Shown here: piece by piece, positions 35,201 to 42,579 of the stretch
Numbering within the stretch: position 1 is the stretch's first letter
How the letters are laid out: each line of letters starts with the position of its first letter
NCBI GenBank assembly: GCA_900767415.1
Contig: CAAFYZ010000052.1
Span: 62,001 to 126,000 of the forward strand
Reading direction: 5' to 3'
DNA length: 64,000 nt
Origin: Clostridia bacterium
Lineage (GTDB): Bacteria; Bacillota; Clostridia; Oscillospirales; CAG-272
Translations under genes and position numbers: made by a program
The notes under the pieces: generated by a model
The model's database searches: none
The model's input: the letters and a program-made list of their open reading frames with translations, nothing else
What the model was told of the DNA's origin: nothing

Positions 35201-35881
35201 GAAGAGGAGCGGCTGAGTGTCGGGGGGAGCGGAGAGAGAGTCGAGAAAATCCGCGCGCTTCTTCGCGAAAAACCCGGCATTTTACCGAGATTCATTACCA
35301 GAAACGACCAAAAAGAGAGCGCGAAACGCGGAATCGCGACGCACCGTTTTTTGCAGTTCTGCGATTTTGAAAAGCTCGCGGCAACCGACGCCGAGGCCGA
35401 GCTGTCCCGCCTTCTGCGTGAAAAATATCTGACGGGAGAGGACGGACGCCTGATCCGTAAAAACGAGATCGCCCTCTTTTCTTCCTCCGACCTCTTTTCC
35501 CGTTTCCTCTCGGCGAAGAAGATCTTTCGCGAGTTCCGCTTTCATGCACGCCTCCCGGCAAAGGCGTTTACCGAAGACCCCGCCCTCGCCGCCGCGCTCG
35601 GGGACGAGGTGCTCTTCATTCAGGGCGTGATGGACGCCGTGTTCGTTGATGAGAGCGGCGCGCTCTGCCTCGTGGACTACAAGACCGACCGCCTGCCGAA
35701 AGACGCCCTGCACGACGAAGAAAAAGCGCGCGCCTTCCTCGCCGAAAAGCATACGCGCCAGCTCTCCTATTACGCCGCCGCGATCCGCAAGATCTTCGGC
35801 AAAGCCCCCGACTTCGTCGGAATCTATTCTCTCCCCCTCGGAAAGACGCTCGAAATCTCCGTCTTCCCGATCTCCGACTGA
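32228..35881 (+). CDS. addA: ATP-dependent helicase/nuclease subunit A
   Basis: A 1217-residue AddA. It has a Walker A loop (AAAGSGKTATLTERI), UvrD-like motifs (VTFTNAAVGEMRERI, IDEFQDVSPLQ, ALTRAGERLYI), and a C-terminal RecB-type nuclease with LVDYKTDR. With AddB it resects double-strand breaks and recognises Chi-like sites. The length is normal. addB, usually directly upstream, is absent from this window. An acidic linker rich in Glu, Lys and Thr lies near residue 910. It starts at ATG 32228. Confidence 0.95.
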   Translation: MAERTFTEEQKSAIETRGKTLLVSAAAGSGKTATLTERIIRTLLDEEDPVGICDLLIVTFTNAAVGEMRERIRAALTAAVAKHPENRRLEKQLYLLPAANILTIDAFCNRLLRECAADAGLPPNYRIADPTEGELLARTMIEELIESVYDGNFEDALTPARLSALSDCLTNAKSDGALGETLFFLYRQIESTERGVASLSDAAASYAHFSSVEKTTAGEKILTHARRTLLHYRDAYDARLAALEDEGGEDAEKYVAFFTPERDALDAALRCKTYAALKDALASFPFGKRIPAVPKDKKTDAHVFAKATRDALKKDLPALSQKFFSYTPEEWETLYRDLHEKTATLAAFLSVYDTLFRAEKRRRGIAEYADIERYVADALWQDGKKTPFAEAVAARFRAVYIDEFQDVSPLQAHIFSAVVREDNCFSVGDIKQSIYGFRGADPTVFARAKESYPPLATAEDSDTAAVFMSKNFRSDPGVIDFVNGVFDPAFSLLGESIGYREEDRLTSGKTGDPPYRKTEILLVSLPRISRKEEEEEEPIDAKEAEAAAVAKKIRYLLDNEKRDDGSPIRPSDIAILFRKMKGNAEVYTKALAKRGIRCEVPEEKNFFYNADVLLVLSLLNVIDNPRRDVHLAGLLCSPLFGFCADDLVAVRKEGEGRSLYDALKFYCKCHEEFTKGVDFLKKLEHFREIAEGCNIDRLLARLYAECGLEALAAKNGGTDNLRLFYEYARRFEASSYQGLYGFLHYINRLIESGANFEKAGVAERPDCVRLVTVHASKGLEYPVCFFAETGGSLSDSDSRKAVLLDPLLGPAFRLCDPEGLVFLNNPVRALAEERHRRLACEENLRVLYVALTRAGERLYISGRIRAEADDFLEEMRREKECATPYSAEKRKSFLEWILASGAPADLRLFSVTEEETEQRPTEKPETDEKASDVPTPSGERAEKTPTDEISEEAVGDYLSRFSYRYPEEVLTHIPAKLSVSLLSPAILGEEEEEERLSVGGSGERVEKIRALLREKPGILPRFITRNDQKESAKRGIATHRFLQFCDFEKLAATDAEAELSRLLREKYLTGEDGRLIRKNEIALFSSSDLFSRFLSAKKIFREFRFHARLPAKAFTEDPALAAALGDEVLFIQGVMDAVFVDESGALCLVDYKTDRLPKDALHDEEKARAFLAEKHTRQLSYYAAAIRKIFGKAPDFVGIYSLPLGKTLEISVFPISD

Positions 35882-36027
35882 ATCCGTCTGTTTTTCCCCC
35901 GCTCGGAATCTTTTCTTCCTTCCCGTTTTCCTTTATAATGAACGAAGAAGCAGGACCGCGCCGCATCTGCCGCGTCGGTTCTTTCGCCCCCGTCCCGCGC
36001 GGAGACCCCTCCGCCGACCGTCAAGAC

Positions 36028-37260
36028 ATGAACATTCTTTCTTTCGGTTCCTGTAATATTGACCTCGTCTACCGTCTGCCGCACATCACCTCCCCCGGCG
36101 AGACGAACCGCGCCGCCTCTCTCGACACCTTCCCCGGCGGGAAGGGACTGAACCAGTCGGTCGCCGTCGCGCGGGCGGGTCTGCCCGTCCGCCACGCGGG
36201 AAAGATCGGCGAAGACGGTGCGTTTTTGCTCGACTTTATGAAGGAGAGCGGCATCGACACCACCCTCGTCCGCCCCTCGCACCTGCCGACGGGACACGCC
36301 GTCATCCAGGTGGACGACGAAGGGAACAACGCGATTTTTATCCTCAACGGCGCAAACTTTGACATCAAAAAAGCCGAAATCGACGAGGTTCTCTCCCGTT
36401 TTTCCGAAGGGGACATTCTCACGGTGCAAAACGAGATTTCCGAAGTCCCCTATCTCATCTCCCGCGCCGCCGCGCGGGGCATGAAAGTCTTCTATAACCC
36501 CTCCCCGATCGGAGAGGGGAATGTCGCGACGGATCTCTCCGACGTCTTCTGCCTGATTGTCAACGAGACGGAGGCGCGGTACTTTTCCGACTTTTCCGTC
36601 GAAGAGGAGTTTTTCGGTGCGATGCGGGAACGCTATCCGCACCTGCACGTTCTTCTGACGCTCGGCAGTCGCGGTTGCCTTTATTTTTCGGAAGGGAACG
36701 TCACGCGCGCACCCGCCTTCCTTGTCGAGGCGGCGGATACCACGGCGGCGGGCGATACCTTCACGGGATATTTTATCGCCTCGTTTGCCCGCGGGCTTGA
36801 CCTTACGATGTCGCTGAAAATCGCGAGTGCCGCGGCGGCTCTCGCCGTATCGAAGCGAGGCGCCGCCTCCTCGATACCGACCCTCGCGGAGGTGGAAAAC
36901 GCCCTTTCTTCTCTCTCCCCCCGCCCGACGGAAGAGGACTTTCCGACACGCCTTTTCCGCTATCTCGACGCCTCTCTCCGGGACGCGACGATCGAAGGTG
37001 CCGCCGCGGCACTCGGGTACAGTAAATTCTCCGTCGGGAAGACGGTAAAGGAAAAGACGGGGGAAAACTTCTCCGCCCTTCTCCGAACACGCCGATGCGA
37101 AAAGGCCGCCTCTCTCCTTCTCTCCACCGACCTGCCGATCGGGGAGATCATCGCCGAGGTCGGCTACCAAAACGAGAGTTTCTTCCGTCGTGCTTTTTAC
37201 GACGTCTATCAAAAGACGCCGTCGGAGTATCGTAAATGTGCAAAAAGAAAAGTTCTCTGA
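36028..37260 (+). CDS. PfkB-family sugar kinase fused to AraC-type DNA-binding domain
   Basis: A 410-residue fusion. Residues 1-295 are a ribokinase-like PfkB kinase: GGKGLNQSVAVARAG near 38 and the catalytic DTTAAGDTFTGY near 238. Residues about 315-410 form a double helix-turn-helix of the AraC/XylS type, ending in IIAEVGYQNESFFRRAFYDV. The kinase probably phosphorylates ribose or a related sugar, and the DNA-binding part may let it sense substrate and regulate the nucleoside hydrolase next door. The start is the ATG at 36028; the frame from 35938 begins inside a TATAAT sequence. The ribosome site is weak. Confidence 0.9.
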   Translation: MNILSFGSCNIDLVYRLPHITSPGETNRAASLDTFPGGKGLNQSVAVARAGLPVRHAGKIGEDGAFLLDFMKESGIDTTLVRPSHLPTGHAVIQVDDEGNNAIFILNGANFDIKKAEIDEVLSRFSEGDILTVQNEISEVPYLISRAAARGMKVFYNPSPIGEGNVATDLSDVFCLIVNETEARYFSDFSVEEEFFGAMRERYPHLHVLLTLGSRGCLYFSEGNVTRAPAFLVEAADTTAAGDTFTGYFIASFARGLDLTMSLKIASAAAALAVSKRGAASSIPTLAEVENALSSLSPRPTEEDFPTRLFRYLDASLRDATIEGAAAALGYSKFSVGKTVKEKTGENFSALLRTRRCEKAASLLLSTDLPIGEIIAEVGYQNESFFRRAFYDVYQKTPSEYRKCAKRKVL

Positions 37261-37336
37261 AAAAGAGAAGTTTTTGCGTTTTCCCCGTCTTTTTTGTAAA
37301 GAATTCTTTCTATATTAAATATAAAGGAGAAGCAAA

Positions 37337-38242
37337 ATGACCCGTGAAAAAATCCGCGACGTCGTCATCGACACCGACGCCTTCAACGAAGTGGACGACC
37401 AGTTCGCCATCTCCTATCTCCTCTCGCACGCCGAGGAGCTTTCTACCGTGGCTCTTTACGCCGCCCCTTTCTTCAACGGGAATTCCACCTCTCCCGCCGA
37501 CGGGATGGAGAAAAGCTATCGCGAGCTGTCGCACATTCTGACCCTTGCAAAACGAGAAGACCTTATCCCCGTCTCCTACCGCGGCTCCGACCGGTATCTC
37601 CCCGATGAGAAGACGCCCGTGCCCTCGGATGCGGCGCGCGACCTCGCCGCGCGGGCGATGAAGTACAGCGCGGAGAACCCCTTGACCGTGCTCGCCATCG
37701 GCGCAATTACGAACGTCGCCTCGGCACTTCTCCTCGAACCGAAAATCGCCGAGCGACTGCACGTCATCTGGCTCGGCGGTCACGCACACTCCTACTCGGA
37801 TACGAAGGAATTCAATATGCACCAGGACATCGCCGCCGCGCGCGTCGTCATGCGTCTTGCGGGGCGGATGACGCAGATCCCCTGCAACGGCGTGACCCAC
37901 GCCCTCACGATCTCAAAGCAGGAGCTCGAACATTTCTTCCTCGGGAAGAATCCCCTTGCCGACTACCTCGCGAAAAACACGATCCGCGCGGCGGACAGTT
38001 ATGCCGCGGGCAAGGACTGGACGCGCCCGCTCTGGGACATCTCCTCCGTCGCCTGCGCGCTGAACCGGGACGAGAACTTCGCGAAGGTGCGCACCGTAAA
38101 AACCCTTCTGCCGTCCTATGAAGGCGTCTACGAAGACACCCCCATCGACAAACCGATGGACTACGTGTATTTTATCAAAAGGGACGCCGTCTTCTTCGAT
38201 CTTGTCGACCGACTGACAAAAAAAGACGCCCCTCTTTCCTGA
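37337..38242 (+). CDS. Nucleoside hydrolase
   Basis: A 301-residue protein of the inosine-uridine nucleoside hydrolase family, which cleaves ribonucleosides to base and ribose. The calcium-binding DTDAFNEVDDQFA motif near residue 12, LAIGAITNVASAL and WLGGHAH are characteristic; the 'DTDA-N-DDQ' version forms a common Clostridia subgroup. There is no signal peptide, so it is intracellular. It lies 76 bp after the kinase-AraC fusion with AAAGGAG upstream, forming a nucleoside-salvage pair: ribose released here could be phosphorylated by the neighbour. Confidence 0.92.
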   Translation: MTREKIRDVVIDTDAFNEVDDQFAISYLLSHAEELSTVALYAAPFFNGNSTSPADGMEKSYRELSHILTLAKREDLIPVSYRGSDRYLPDEKTPVPSDAARDLAARAMKYSAENPLTVLAIGAITNVASALLLEPKIAERLHVIWLGGHAHSYSDTKEFNMHQDIAAARVVMRLAGRMTQIPCNGVTHALTISKQELEHFFLGKNPLADYLAKNTIRAADSYAAGKDWTRPLWDISSVACALNRDENFAKVRTVKTLLPSYEGVYEDTPIDKPMDYVYFIKRDAVFFDLVDRLTKKDAPLS

Positions 38243-38324
38243 GAAAAGGAACGCCTTCGTTACTTTTTCTAAAAAGAAAAAACCGCGGACAGATTTTTCG
38301 CCAAAACCCCATAAGGATGTTTTT

Positions 38325-38588
38325 GGCAGGGATACGGTGTAACCCCACAATCGGGGTTGCACCGCTTTCTCTTTTTCAGGCGGTAAGCCCTGTATTCCTG
38401 CGGGTTTGCTTTGATCAATCCAAGGGCATATTCATCCGGGGTCCCCGACAAAACAAGCAAAGCGGTTTTGTTTTGGAGAGGAGACACAGCACCGTGATTG
38501 ACGCCTGCCGCTTACGGCGGGCGGAAAGATACAAAGCTTGTGTCGACGATATGCCCTTGGATTGCCCCTCCACCCGAAGGTGGAGGGG
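38325..38588 (+). ncRNA. Candidate structured RNA with several long stems
   Basis: The 362 bp between the nucleoside hydrolase and the SipW-type gene contains many paired segments: GCAGGGATAC (38326-38335) with GTATTCCTGC (38392-38401); an 11-base hairpin at 38336-38363; a perfect 16-base pairing of 38416-38431 with 38549-38564; CAAAAC/GTTTTG; GCCTGCCG/CGGCGGGC; and a 10-base hairpin with CGAA loop at 38565-38588. Three stems contain mismatches that are G-U pairs if the plus strand is transcribed but A-C if the minus strand is, so the RNA should read rightward. No family was identified with certainty. Confidence 0.55.
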
Positions 38589-38604
38589 ACTTGAAAATCA
38601 GAAT

Positions 38605-39771
38605 TTATTCGGGAACAACATTGTACCAGTCGCCGTTCTGAACGACCTTGTAGCCGTCAGCAATGAAGATTTCACCTTCGCCGACAGTGACATTGGACGG
38701 GTCAAACTTGTAGAACGAGCCGCCCTTGACGGTGATAGTGGCAGTGTCGCTGTCATTGCAGTTCAGCGTCCAAGCCGGGCTGACGCACTTGAAGGTGCCG
38801 CCTTCGATGGTGATCTTCGCATTGTCCTCTGCATAAATCAGGGACAGCGCGGAACCTGCAGGAGCCTGGTTTGCAAATTCGCCGCCCCTGATGATAATCT
38901 CGGATCTACCGGAGGCGCAGACGGCCATCGCGTAGTCGCTGACATAGGTGCCGTAAACCGTTGTAGCATCTACGGTAATCTGTGCGGTACCCGTTCCGTG
39001 AATTGCGCCGACTTGGCCGTTTGCCTGAATGTTGCCGGTCACTGTATGCTTGCCGTCAGTATATTCCACGCGTTTGAGAATGGTAGCCGAATTTGCATCG
39101 TAATCGGTGCCGAAGCTGTCGCTTTCCACAGTCGCCTGAGTAGCGCGCACCTCAATGCCGAGACCGGAAACAGAGGAAGGTCTGAGCCTTGAAGCATTGG
39201 CTTCGTTGCCGACTGAGGTGGGCATGTAGATCGCCATAGCGAAGGGCTTGGACGATTCTCCGGCCTTCAGCGTGATCCATCCGTCGGTGAGCATAACATC
39301 CTTCGCCAAAGTCTTTTCGGTGGCGGCAATGGCAGACCAAACATCCTCGCGGTTTGCAAACTTGGTCGTGGTCTCGGCAGTGCCGATCTTCAGATAATTG
39401 TCCACACGGTACCAATCGCCGTTAACATTTTTCCCTCTGTTGGAGGTGTAGTTTTTGGAGAAGCCGGCCTCATATTTCAGAGCCAGATTGCCGGCGTTTA
39501 CAATCTTCAGATAGACCACCTGTGTGTAACCCGGCTCCCACAGGGCTTTGTCTTCAAAGAGCTTGGTCTGATCGGTGGCTTCCTTCCATGTCTGCATATC
39601 GGTGCTGTACATGAGCTTGACATCCAGATTCCCCGCCTGAATCTTGTTGACACCGGTGGATGCGGTGTCGGTGAACCACGCAAAGGTGGTACCGATGAGC
39701 ATTGCCACACACATAAGGATAGCCAGTGTACTGGAAATCAATGCCCGCTTGGTAGAGTTACTGCTTGTCAT
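38605..39771 (-). CDS. Secreted protein with SipW-type signal peptide
   Basis: A 388-residue exported protein. The N-terminus (KRALISSTLAILMCVAML, then GTTFAWFTDTASTGVNKI) is the TasA/CalY-type signal recognised by the signal peptidase SipW. The mature protein starts with a TasA-like beta sandwich and continues with short repeats (IIIRGGEF, ITIEGGTF, ITVKGGSF), suggesting a beta-helix. Such proteins are often biofilm-matrix or surface components. No sipW gene is in the window. Its base composition is lower in G+C than that of its neighbours. It has its own promoter and a long hairpin-rich leader. Confidence 0.85.
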   Translation of the reverse strand: MTSSNSTKRALISSTLAILMCVAMLIGTTFAWFTDTASTGVNKIQAGNLDVKLMYSTDMQTWKEATDQTKLFEDKALWEPGYTQVVYLKIVNAGNLALKYEAGFSKNYTSNRGKNVNGDWYRVDNYLKIGTAETTTKFANREDVWSAIAATEKTLAKDVMLTDGWITLKAGESSKPFAMAIYMPTSVGNEANASRLRPSSVSGLGIEVRATQATVESDSFGTDYDANSATILKRVEYTDGKHTVTGNIQANGQVGAIHGTGTAQITVDATTVYGTYVSDYAMAVCASGRSEIIIRGGEFANQAPAGSALSLIYAEDNAKITIEGGTFKCVSPAWTLNCNDSDTATITVKGGSFYKFDPSNVTVGEGEIFIADGYKVVQNGDWYNVVPE

Positions 39772-39818
39772 TGTTGTTTTTCCCCCTTATCGTATTTTTT
39801 CAATGGCAATATGTAAAA

Positions 39819-39977
39819 CACGGTTTTCCCGTGATTACACCGTATGGGTGTCGGACGGTGTTTCGTCCGTTTTCGGCGTTTCGCCGCCAACTTTGGGTCG
39901 CTGAAATTCTGCATCCCCCCCCGACAGAAACAAAATGCTGCGTCGTTGAGTCAGTCACTCTGTGAGGGGTATTCCCC
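39819..39977 (-). promoter_or_regulatory. Hairpin-rich 5' leader of the SipW-type gene
   Basis: Between promoter and start codon lie six short stem-loops in tandem: 39966-39977 (GGGG/CCCC), 39948-39960 (GAGT/ACTC), 39874-39886 (CGGCG/CGCCG), 39853-39868 (GGACG/CGTCC), 39837-39851 (ACACC/GGTGT) and 39819-39833 (CACGG/CCGTG). A leader of about 210 nt suggests post-transcriptional control, but it does not match a riboswitch class I recognise. Confidence 0.5.
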
Positions 39978-39991
39978 CATTAAGCGGAAAT

Positions 39992-40020
39992 ATTATAGCA
40001 CCGTTCTGCGAAAAAATCAA
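39992..40020 (-). promoter_or_regulatory. Promoter of the SipW-type gene
   Basis: TTGATT and a perfect TATAAT spaced by 17 bases on the minus strand; the transcript would start near 39985. Between this promoter and 40160 I see nothing else of note. Confidence 0.65.
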
Positions 40021-40161
40021 CGGGTTTTTGCCATTTTTTCAAAAAAGTTCGGGTTTTGGTTGTCAAAAAGCGTTACGCAATCATCAAGTACGGCTTTTGT
40101 TATGGCAAAACCTATAAGGAAGCAAAGGAAAAAAGATGCGATTATATTATGTATAGATAAC

Positions 40162-40191
40162 AAAAAGGCTCCGACCTTTTGAGTCAGAGCC
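40162..40191 (-). terminator. Terminator of the DUF4190 gene
   Basis: On the minus strand GGCTCTGAC pairs with GTCGGAGCC (one G-U), loop of seven, followed by five T, 86 bp beyond the stop. Confidence 0.7.
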
Positions 40192-40276
40192 TGATTGATC
40201 GCCTTTGCAAATGCCATTTTTCCGTGTTTTGAAAGTATCGCCTTACCGGGCTGTGGCATTCTGTCCGCGGTTTTTT

Positions 40277-40738
40277 TCAGAACTGATTGTTGATATCTCC
40301 ACCCGGGGCGTTCGGCGGATTTTCTCCCCAGATATTCTCCCAGAAATCCCCGACGAAGGAAAGAATCCCTATCAGAAGTCCGAGGACGGCACCGACGATG
40401 CCGCAGGTCATGCCGGCAATCGACATTCCGTCAAAATAGCCGAGGTGGCGACGGGCAACGATAGCGAAGACGATGGCGAGAACCCCGAAGGCAAAACTGA
40501 CGAACCCTCCGCAGCAGCAGACGAGCGACAGAATCCCGAGCACCAGCGACGCGATCGAAAAGGCGCGCGTCTTCGGCTTCGAGAGGTCGCCGAGCGACTC
40601 GAAGGCATAGTTCGGGCGCTGCGTATCTTCTCTGCCGTACTCGTGAAAACTGTTCCCCTCAAAACCGTTAGAATCTCCGCTTTCTTCCGGGGACTGTTCC
40701 GTTTCCCGACGGTCGTTTTCATCAAAATCTTGATACAT
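40277..40738 (-). CDS. DUF4190-family membrane protein
   Basis: A 153-residue protein. A polar, acidic N-terminal half precedes two hydrophobic segments (FSIASLVLGILSLVCCCGGF and a second near residue 115), the pattern of DUF4190: SLVLGILSL, a conserved glycine-rich turn, and IAGMTCGIVG. Function is unknown; members are often near genes for DUF2752 proteins, as here. It starts at ATG 40738 with a promoter at 40780-40808 and is transcribed alone. Confidence 0.82.
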   Translation of the reverse strand: MYQDFDENDRRETEQSPEESGDSNGFEGNSFHEYGREDTQRPNYAFESLGDLSKPKTRAFSIASLVLGILSLVCCCGGFVSFAFGVLAIVFAIVARRHLGYFDGMSIAGMTCGIVGAVLGLLIGILSFVGDFWENIWGENPPNAPGGDINNQF

Positions 40739-40779
40739 AAAGAATCCTTTCCGAGAGACACCCTCTTTTTTCTGCTTTC

Positions 40780-40808
40780 ATTATAGCATTCCCGTGTCGC
40801 AAAATCAA
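40780..40808 (-). promoter_or_regulatory. Promoter of the DUF4190 gene
   Basis: TTGATT and TATAAT, 17-base spacer, minus strand, 42 bp before the ATG. Confidence 0.6.
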
Positions 40809-40848
40809 GAGGCGTGACGAGAATTTACGAATTATGCAAAATCCGCCG

Positions 40849-41322
40849 CTATCCGAACGGGCGGGCAGACAGATCGCCGAGTGCGTCGACTCCGAAGCCA
40901 AACCACAGAAGACCCCGCACAAGGAAGGTGAGAAGGACGATAGCGAGCACCGCGTAAAACGCGCGGAAGCGAAACGACCCGACGACTCTTCCGTCCCCCG
41001 TCACGGAGGTAACGACGAGACGCACATACAGGTCAAAAAGCAAAAGTGCCGTAGGGATCATCGCGGGATAGAAATAAAACGAAGAGAAAAAGTCTCCGCG
41101 CAAAAGAGACAGAAGGGCGCGCGAGCCGCCGCACCCCGGGCAATAGATGCCGAATTTCTCCTTCAATACACAGCGGAAGAGGGGGATCCCCCGCCTCTCG
41201 CAAAAGAGAAAGAGGGATGCATAGCCGAAAATGACCACTGCCGCGAAGAGGGGGAGAAGAAAAGAGAGAAGGCGCGCCCTTTTCCGGATTCTCTTTTCTC
41301 TTTCCGACAAAAGGCGTCTCAT
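40849..41322 (-). CDS. DUF2752-family membrane protein
   Basis: A 157-residue membrane protein with three to four hydrophobic helices. The motif YCPGCGGSRALLSLLRGD near residue 60 defines DUF2752; the cysteines may bind metal. Function is unknown. Its ATG at 41322 overlaps the pyrR stop by four bases (ATGA), so it is translationally coupled to pyrR, perhaps only by operon convenience. The basic N-terminus (RRLLSEREKRIRKRARL) places that end in the cytosol. Confidence 0.85.
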   Translation of the reverse strand: MRRLLSEREKRIRKRARLLSFLLPLFAAVVIFGYASLFLFCERRGIPLFRCVLKEKFGIYCPGCGGSRALLSLLRGDFFSSFYFYPAMIPTALLLFDLYVRLVVTSVTGDGRVVGSFRFRAFYAVLAIVLLTFLVRGLLWFGFGVDALGDLSARPFG

Positions 41323-41873
41323 TCTTCGGGGGAGAGAATGGAGACGGAATCTTCACCGTCGATTTTTTCGACCTTGACCGAGACGACCTCGGAGCGGGAG
41401 GTCGGAATGTTCTTCCCTACGTAGTCGGGCTTGAAAGGAAGCTCGCGCAGTCCCCTGTCGATCAGGACGGCGAGCTGTACCGTCGCGGGTCGCCCCTGAC
41501 GGAAGACGCCCTCCATGGCGGCACGCACCGTGCGCCCCGTGTAGATGACGTCGTCGATCAAAATCACGTTCTTCCCGTCCACCGTCGGAAGGTCCGAGCC
41601 GTGGAGCACCGGCTGTACGTTGATGCGCGAGAGGTCGTCGCGGTAGAAGGTGATGTCGAGAGAGCCGACCGGCGGGCGCACCCCTTCTATCTTCTCGATG
41701 TTGTCCGCGATCTTCTGTGCGATCGGGACGCCGCGGCGGATAATGCCGACAAGGACAAGGTCACTCGCCCCGCGGTTATGCTCGGTAATCTCGTGCGCGA
41801 TCCGCACGAGGGCGCGCGACATCGCCGCCTCGTCAAGGATCTTCGCCTTTACCTTCATCTTCTGCTCGTTCAT
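41319..41873 (-). CDS. pyrR: Bifunctional pyrimidine regulator / uracil phosphoribosyltransferase PyrR
   Basis: A 184-residue PyrR. The PRPP-binding motif VILIDDVIYTGRT and the family segments GIIRRGVPIA and LDITFYRDDL are clear. PyrR binds UMP and attenuates pyr mRNA in Firmicutes, with minor uracil phosphoribosyltransferase activity. No pyr biosynthesis gene is next to it here. It starts at ATG 41873 downstream of a strong promoter at 41945-41973 and overlaps the DUF2752 gene. Confidence 0.95.
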   Translation of the reverse strand: MNEQKMKVKAKILDEAAMSRALVRIAHEITEHNRGASDLVLVGIIRRGVPIAQKIADNIEKIEGVRPPVGSLDITFYRDDLSRINVQPVLHGSDLPTVDGKNVILIDDVIYTGRTVRAAMEGVFRQGRPATVQLAVLIDRGLRELPFKPDYVGKNIPTSRSEVVSVKVEKIDGEDSVSILSPEE

Positions 41874-41944
41874 CGTGTCTCCCTCTGCCGCGGCGCGGCA
41901 CGACCGACTTTTTTCTTTTTCGTCGGTCTTTTTTCTTCTCTTCC

Positions 41945-41973
41945 ATTATATAAGAAAACAAGAAAAAAATCAA
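41945..41973 (-). promoter_or_regulatory. Promoter of pyrR-DUF2752
   Basis: TTGATT and TATAAT, 17-base spacer, on the minus strand. A leader of about 65 nt precedes pyrR. Confidence 0.65.
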
Positions 41974-42121
41974 GTCCCGTCTTCTCTTTTTTCTTTTCTT
42001 CTTTTTTACATAGAACGCGCCGTTTCGGGAAAAATGAGTTTTGTAAGGTTTTCTTTGCTTTTTCTTTTTGTTTTTCCGAAAAAGAGAAAGCAAAGTTATC
42101 ATTTCATTCAAAGGTGGCGTC

Positions 42122-42565
42122 ATGAATCTCGAAAATTACAAAAACAAAGTGAAAGAACTCTCTCCCCGCTCTCCTCTTTTTACCGACTGTATCAAGGCGT
42201 TTTTCTTCGGCGGCTTTCTCTGTTTTCTCGGGCAGTGGCTCTTTTTTCTCTTTTCTTTTCTCGGTGCGGAAGAAAAGACGGCGGGGACGCTCGTGACCGT
42301 AACGCTGATTTTCTTCTCGGCACTTCTGACGGGGCTTGGCGTCTTCGACCGGATCGCGCGGCACGCGGGGGCGGGGACGCTCGTGCCGGTCACCGGCTTT
42401 GCCAATGCGGTCGTCTCCCCCGCCCTCGATACGAAGAGCGAGGGACTCGTCGTCGGGGTGGGGTCGAAAATCTTCACGGTAGCGGGACCCGTCATTCTGT
42501 TCGGAATTCTCTCGGGGGCACTCTACGGCGTGATCTATTATTTTGTTTCTCTTTTTCTCAGGTGA
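42122..42565 (+). CDS. spoVAC: Stage V sporulation protein AC
   Basis: A 147-residue membrane protein of the SpoVAC family, a mechanosensitive channel subunit needed for dipicolinic acid movement into and out of the spore. The start MNLENYKNKV, the helix KAFFFGGFLCFLGQWLF and the segment VTGFANAVVSPALDTKSEG are family-typical. The ATG at 42122 follows AAAGGTGG; the longer frame to 42068 lacks a ribosome site. First gene of spoVAC-AD-AE; expression in the forespore by a sigma-G-type promoter is expected, but I could not point to it. Confidence 0.95.
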   Translation: MNLENYKNKVKELSPRSPLFTDCIKAFFFGGFLCFLGQWLFFLFSFLGAEEKTAGTLVTVTLIFFSALLTGLGVFDRIARHAGAGTLVPVTGFANAVVSPALDTKSEGLVVGVGSKIFTVAGPVILFGILSGALYGVIYYFVSLFLR

Positions 42566-42579
42566 AGGGGTAATTGTCC

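Noticed and set aside
38269..38487. A 72-codon minus-strand frame with several cysteines
   Set aside because: It lies on the strand where the RNA stems do not pair well and has no ribosome site; composition follows the stems.
38317..39192. A 291-codon plus-strand frame across the structured RNA and the SipW-type gene
   Set aside because: Half of it is antisense to the secreted-protein gene and the other half lies over RNA stems.
40017..40259. An 80-codon minus-strand frame
   Set aside because: It overlaps the promoter of the SipW-type gene and the terminator of the DUF4190 gene; no ribosome site.
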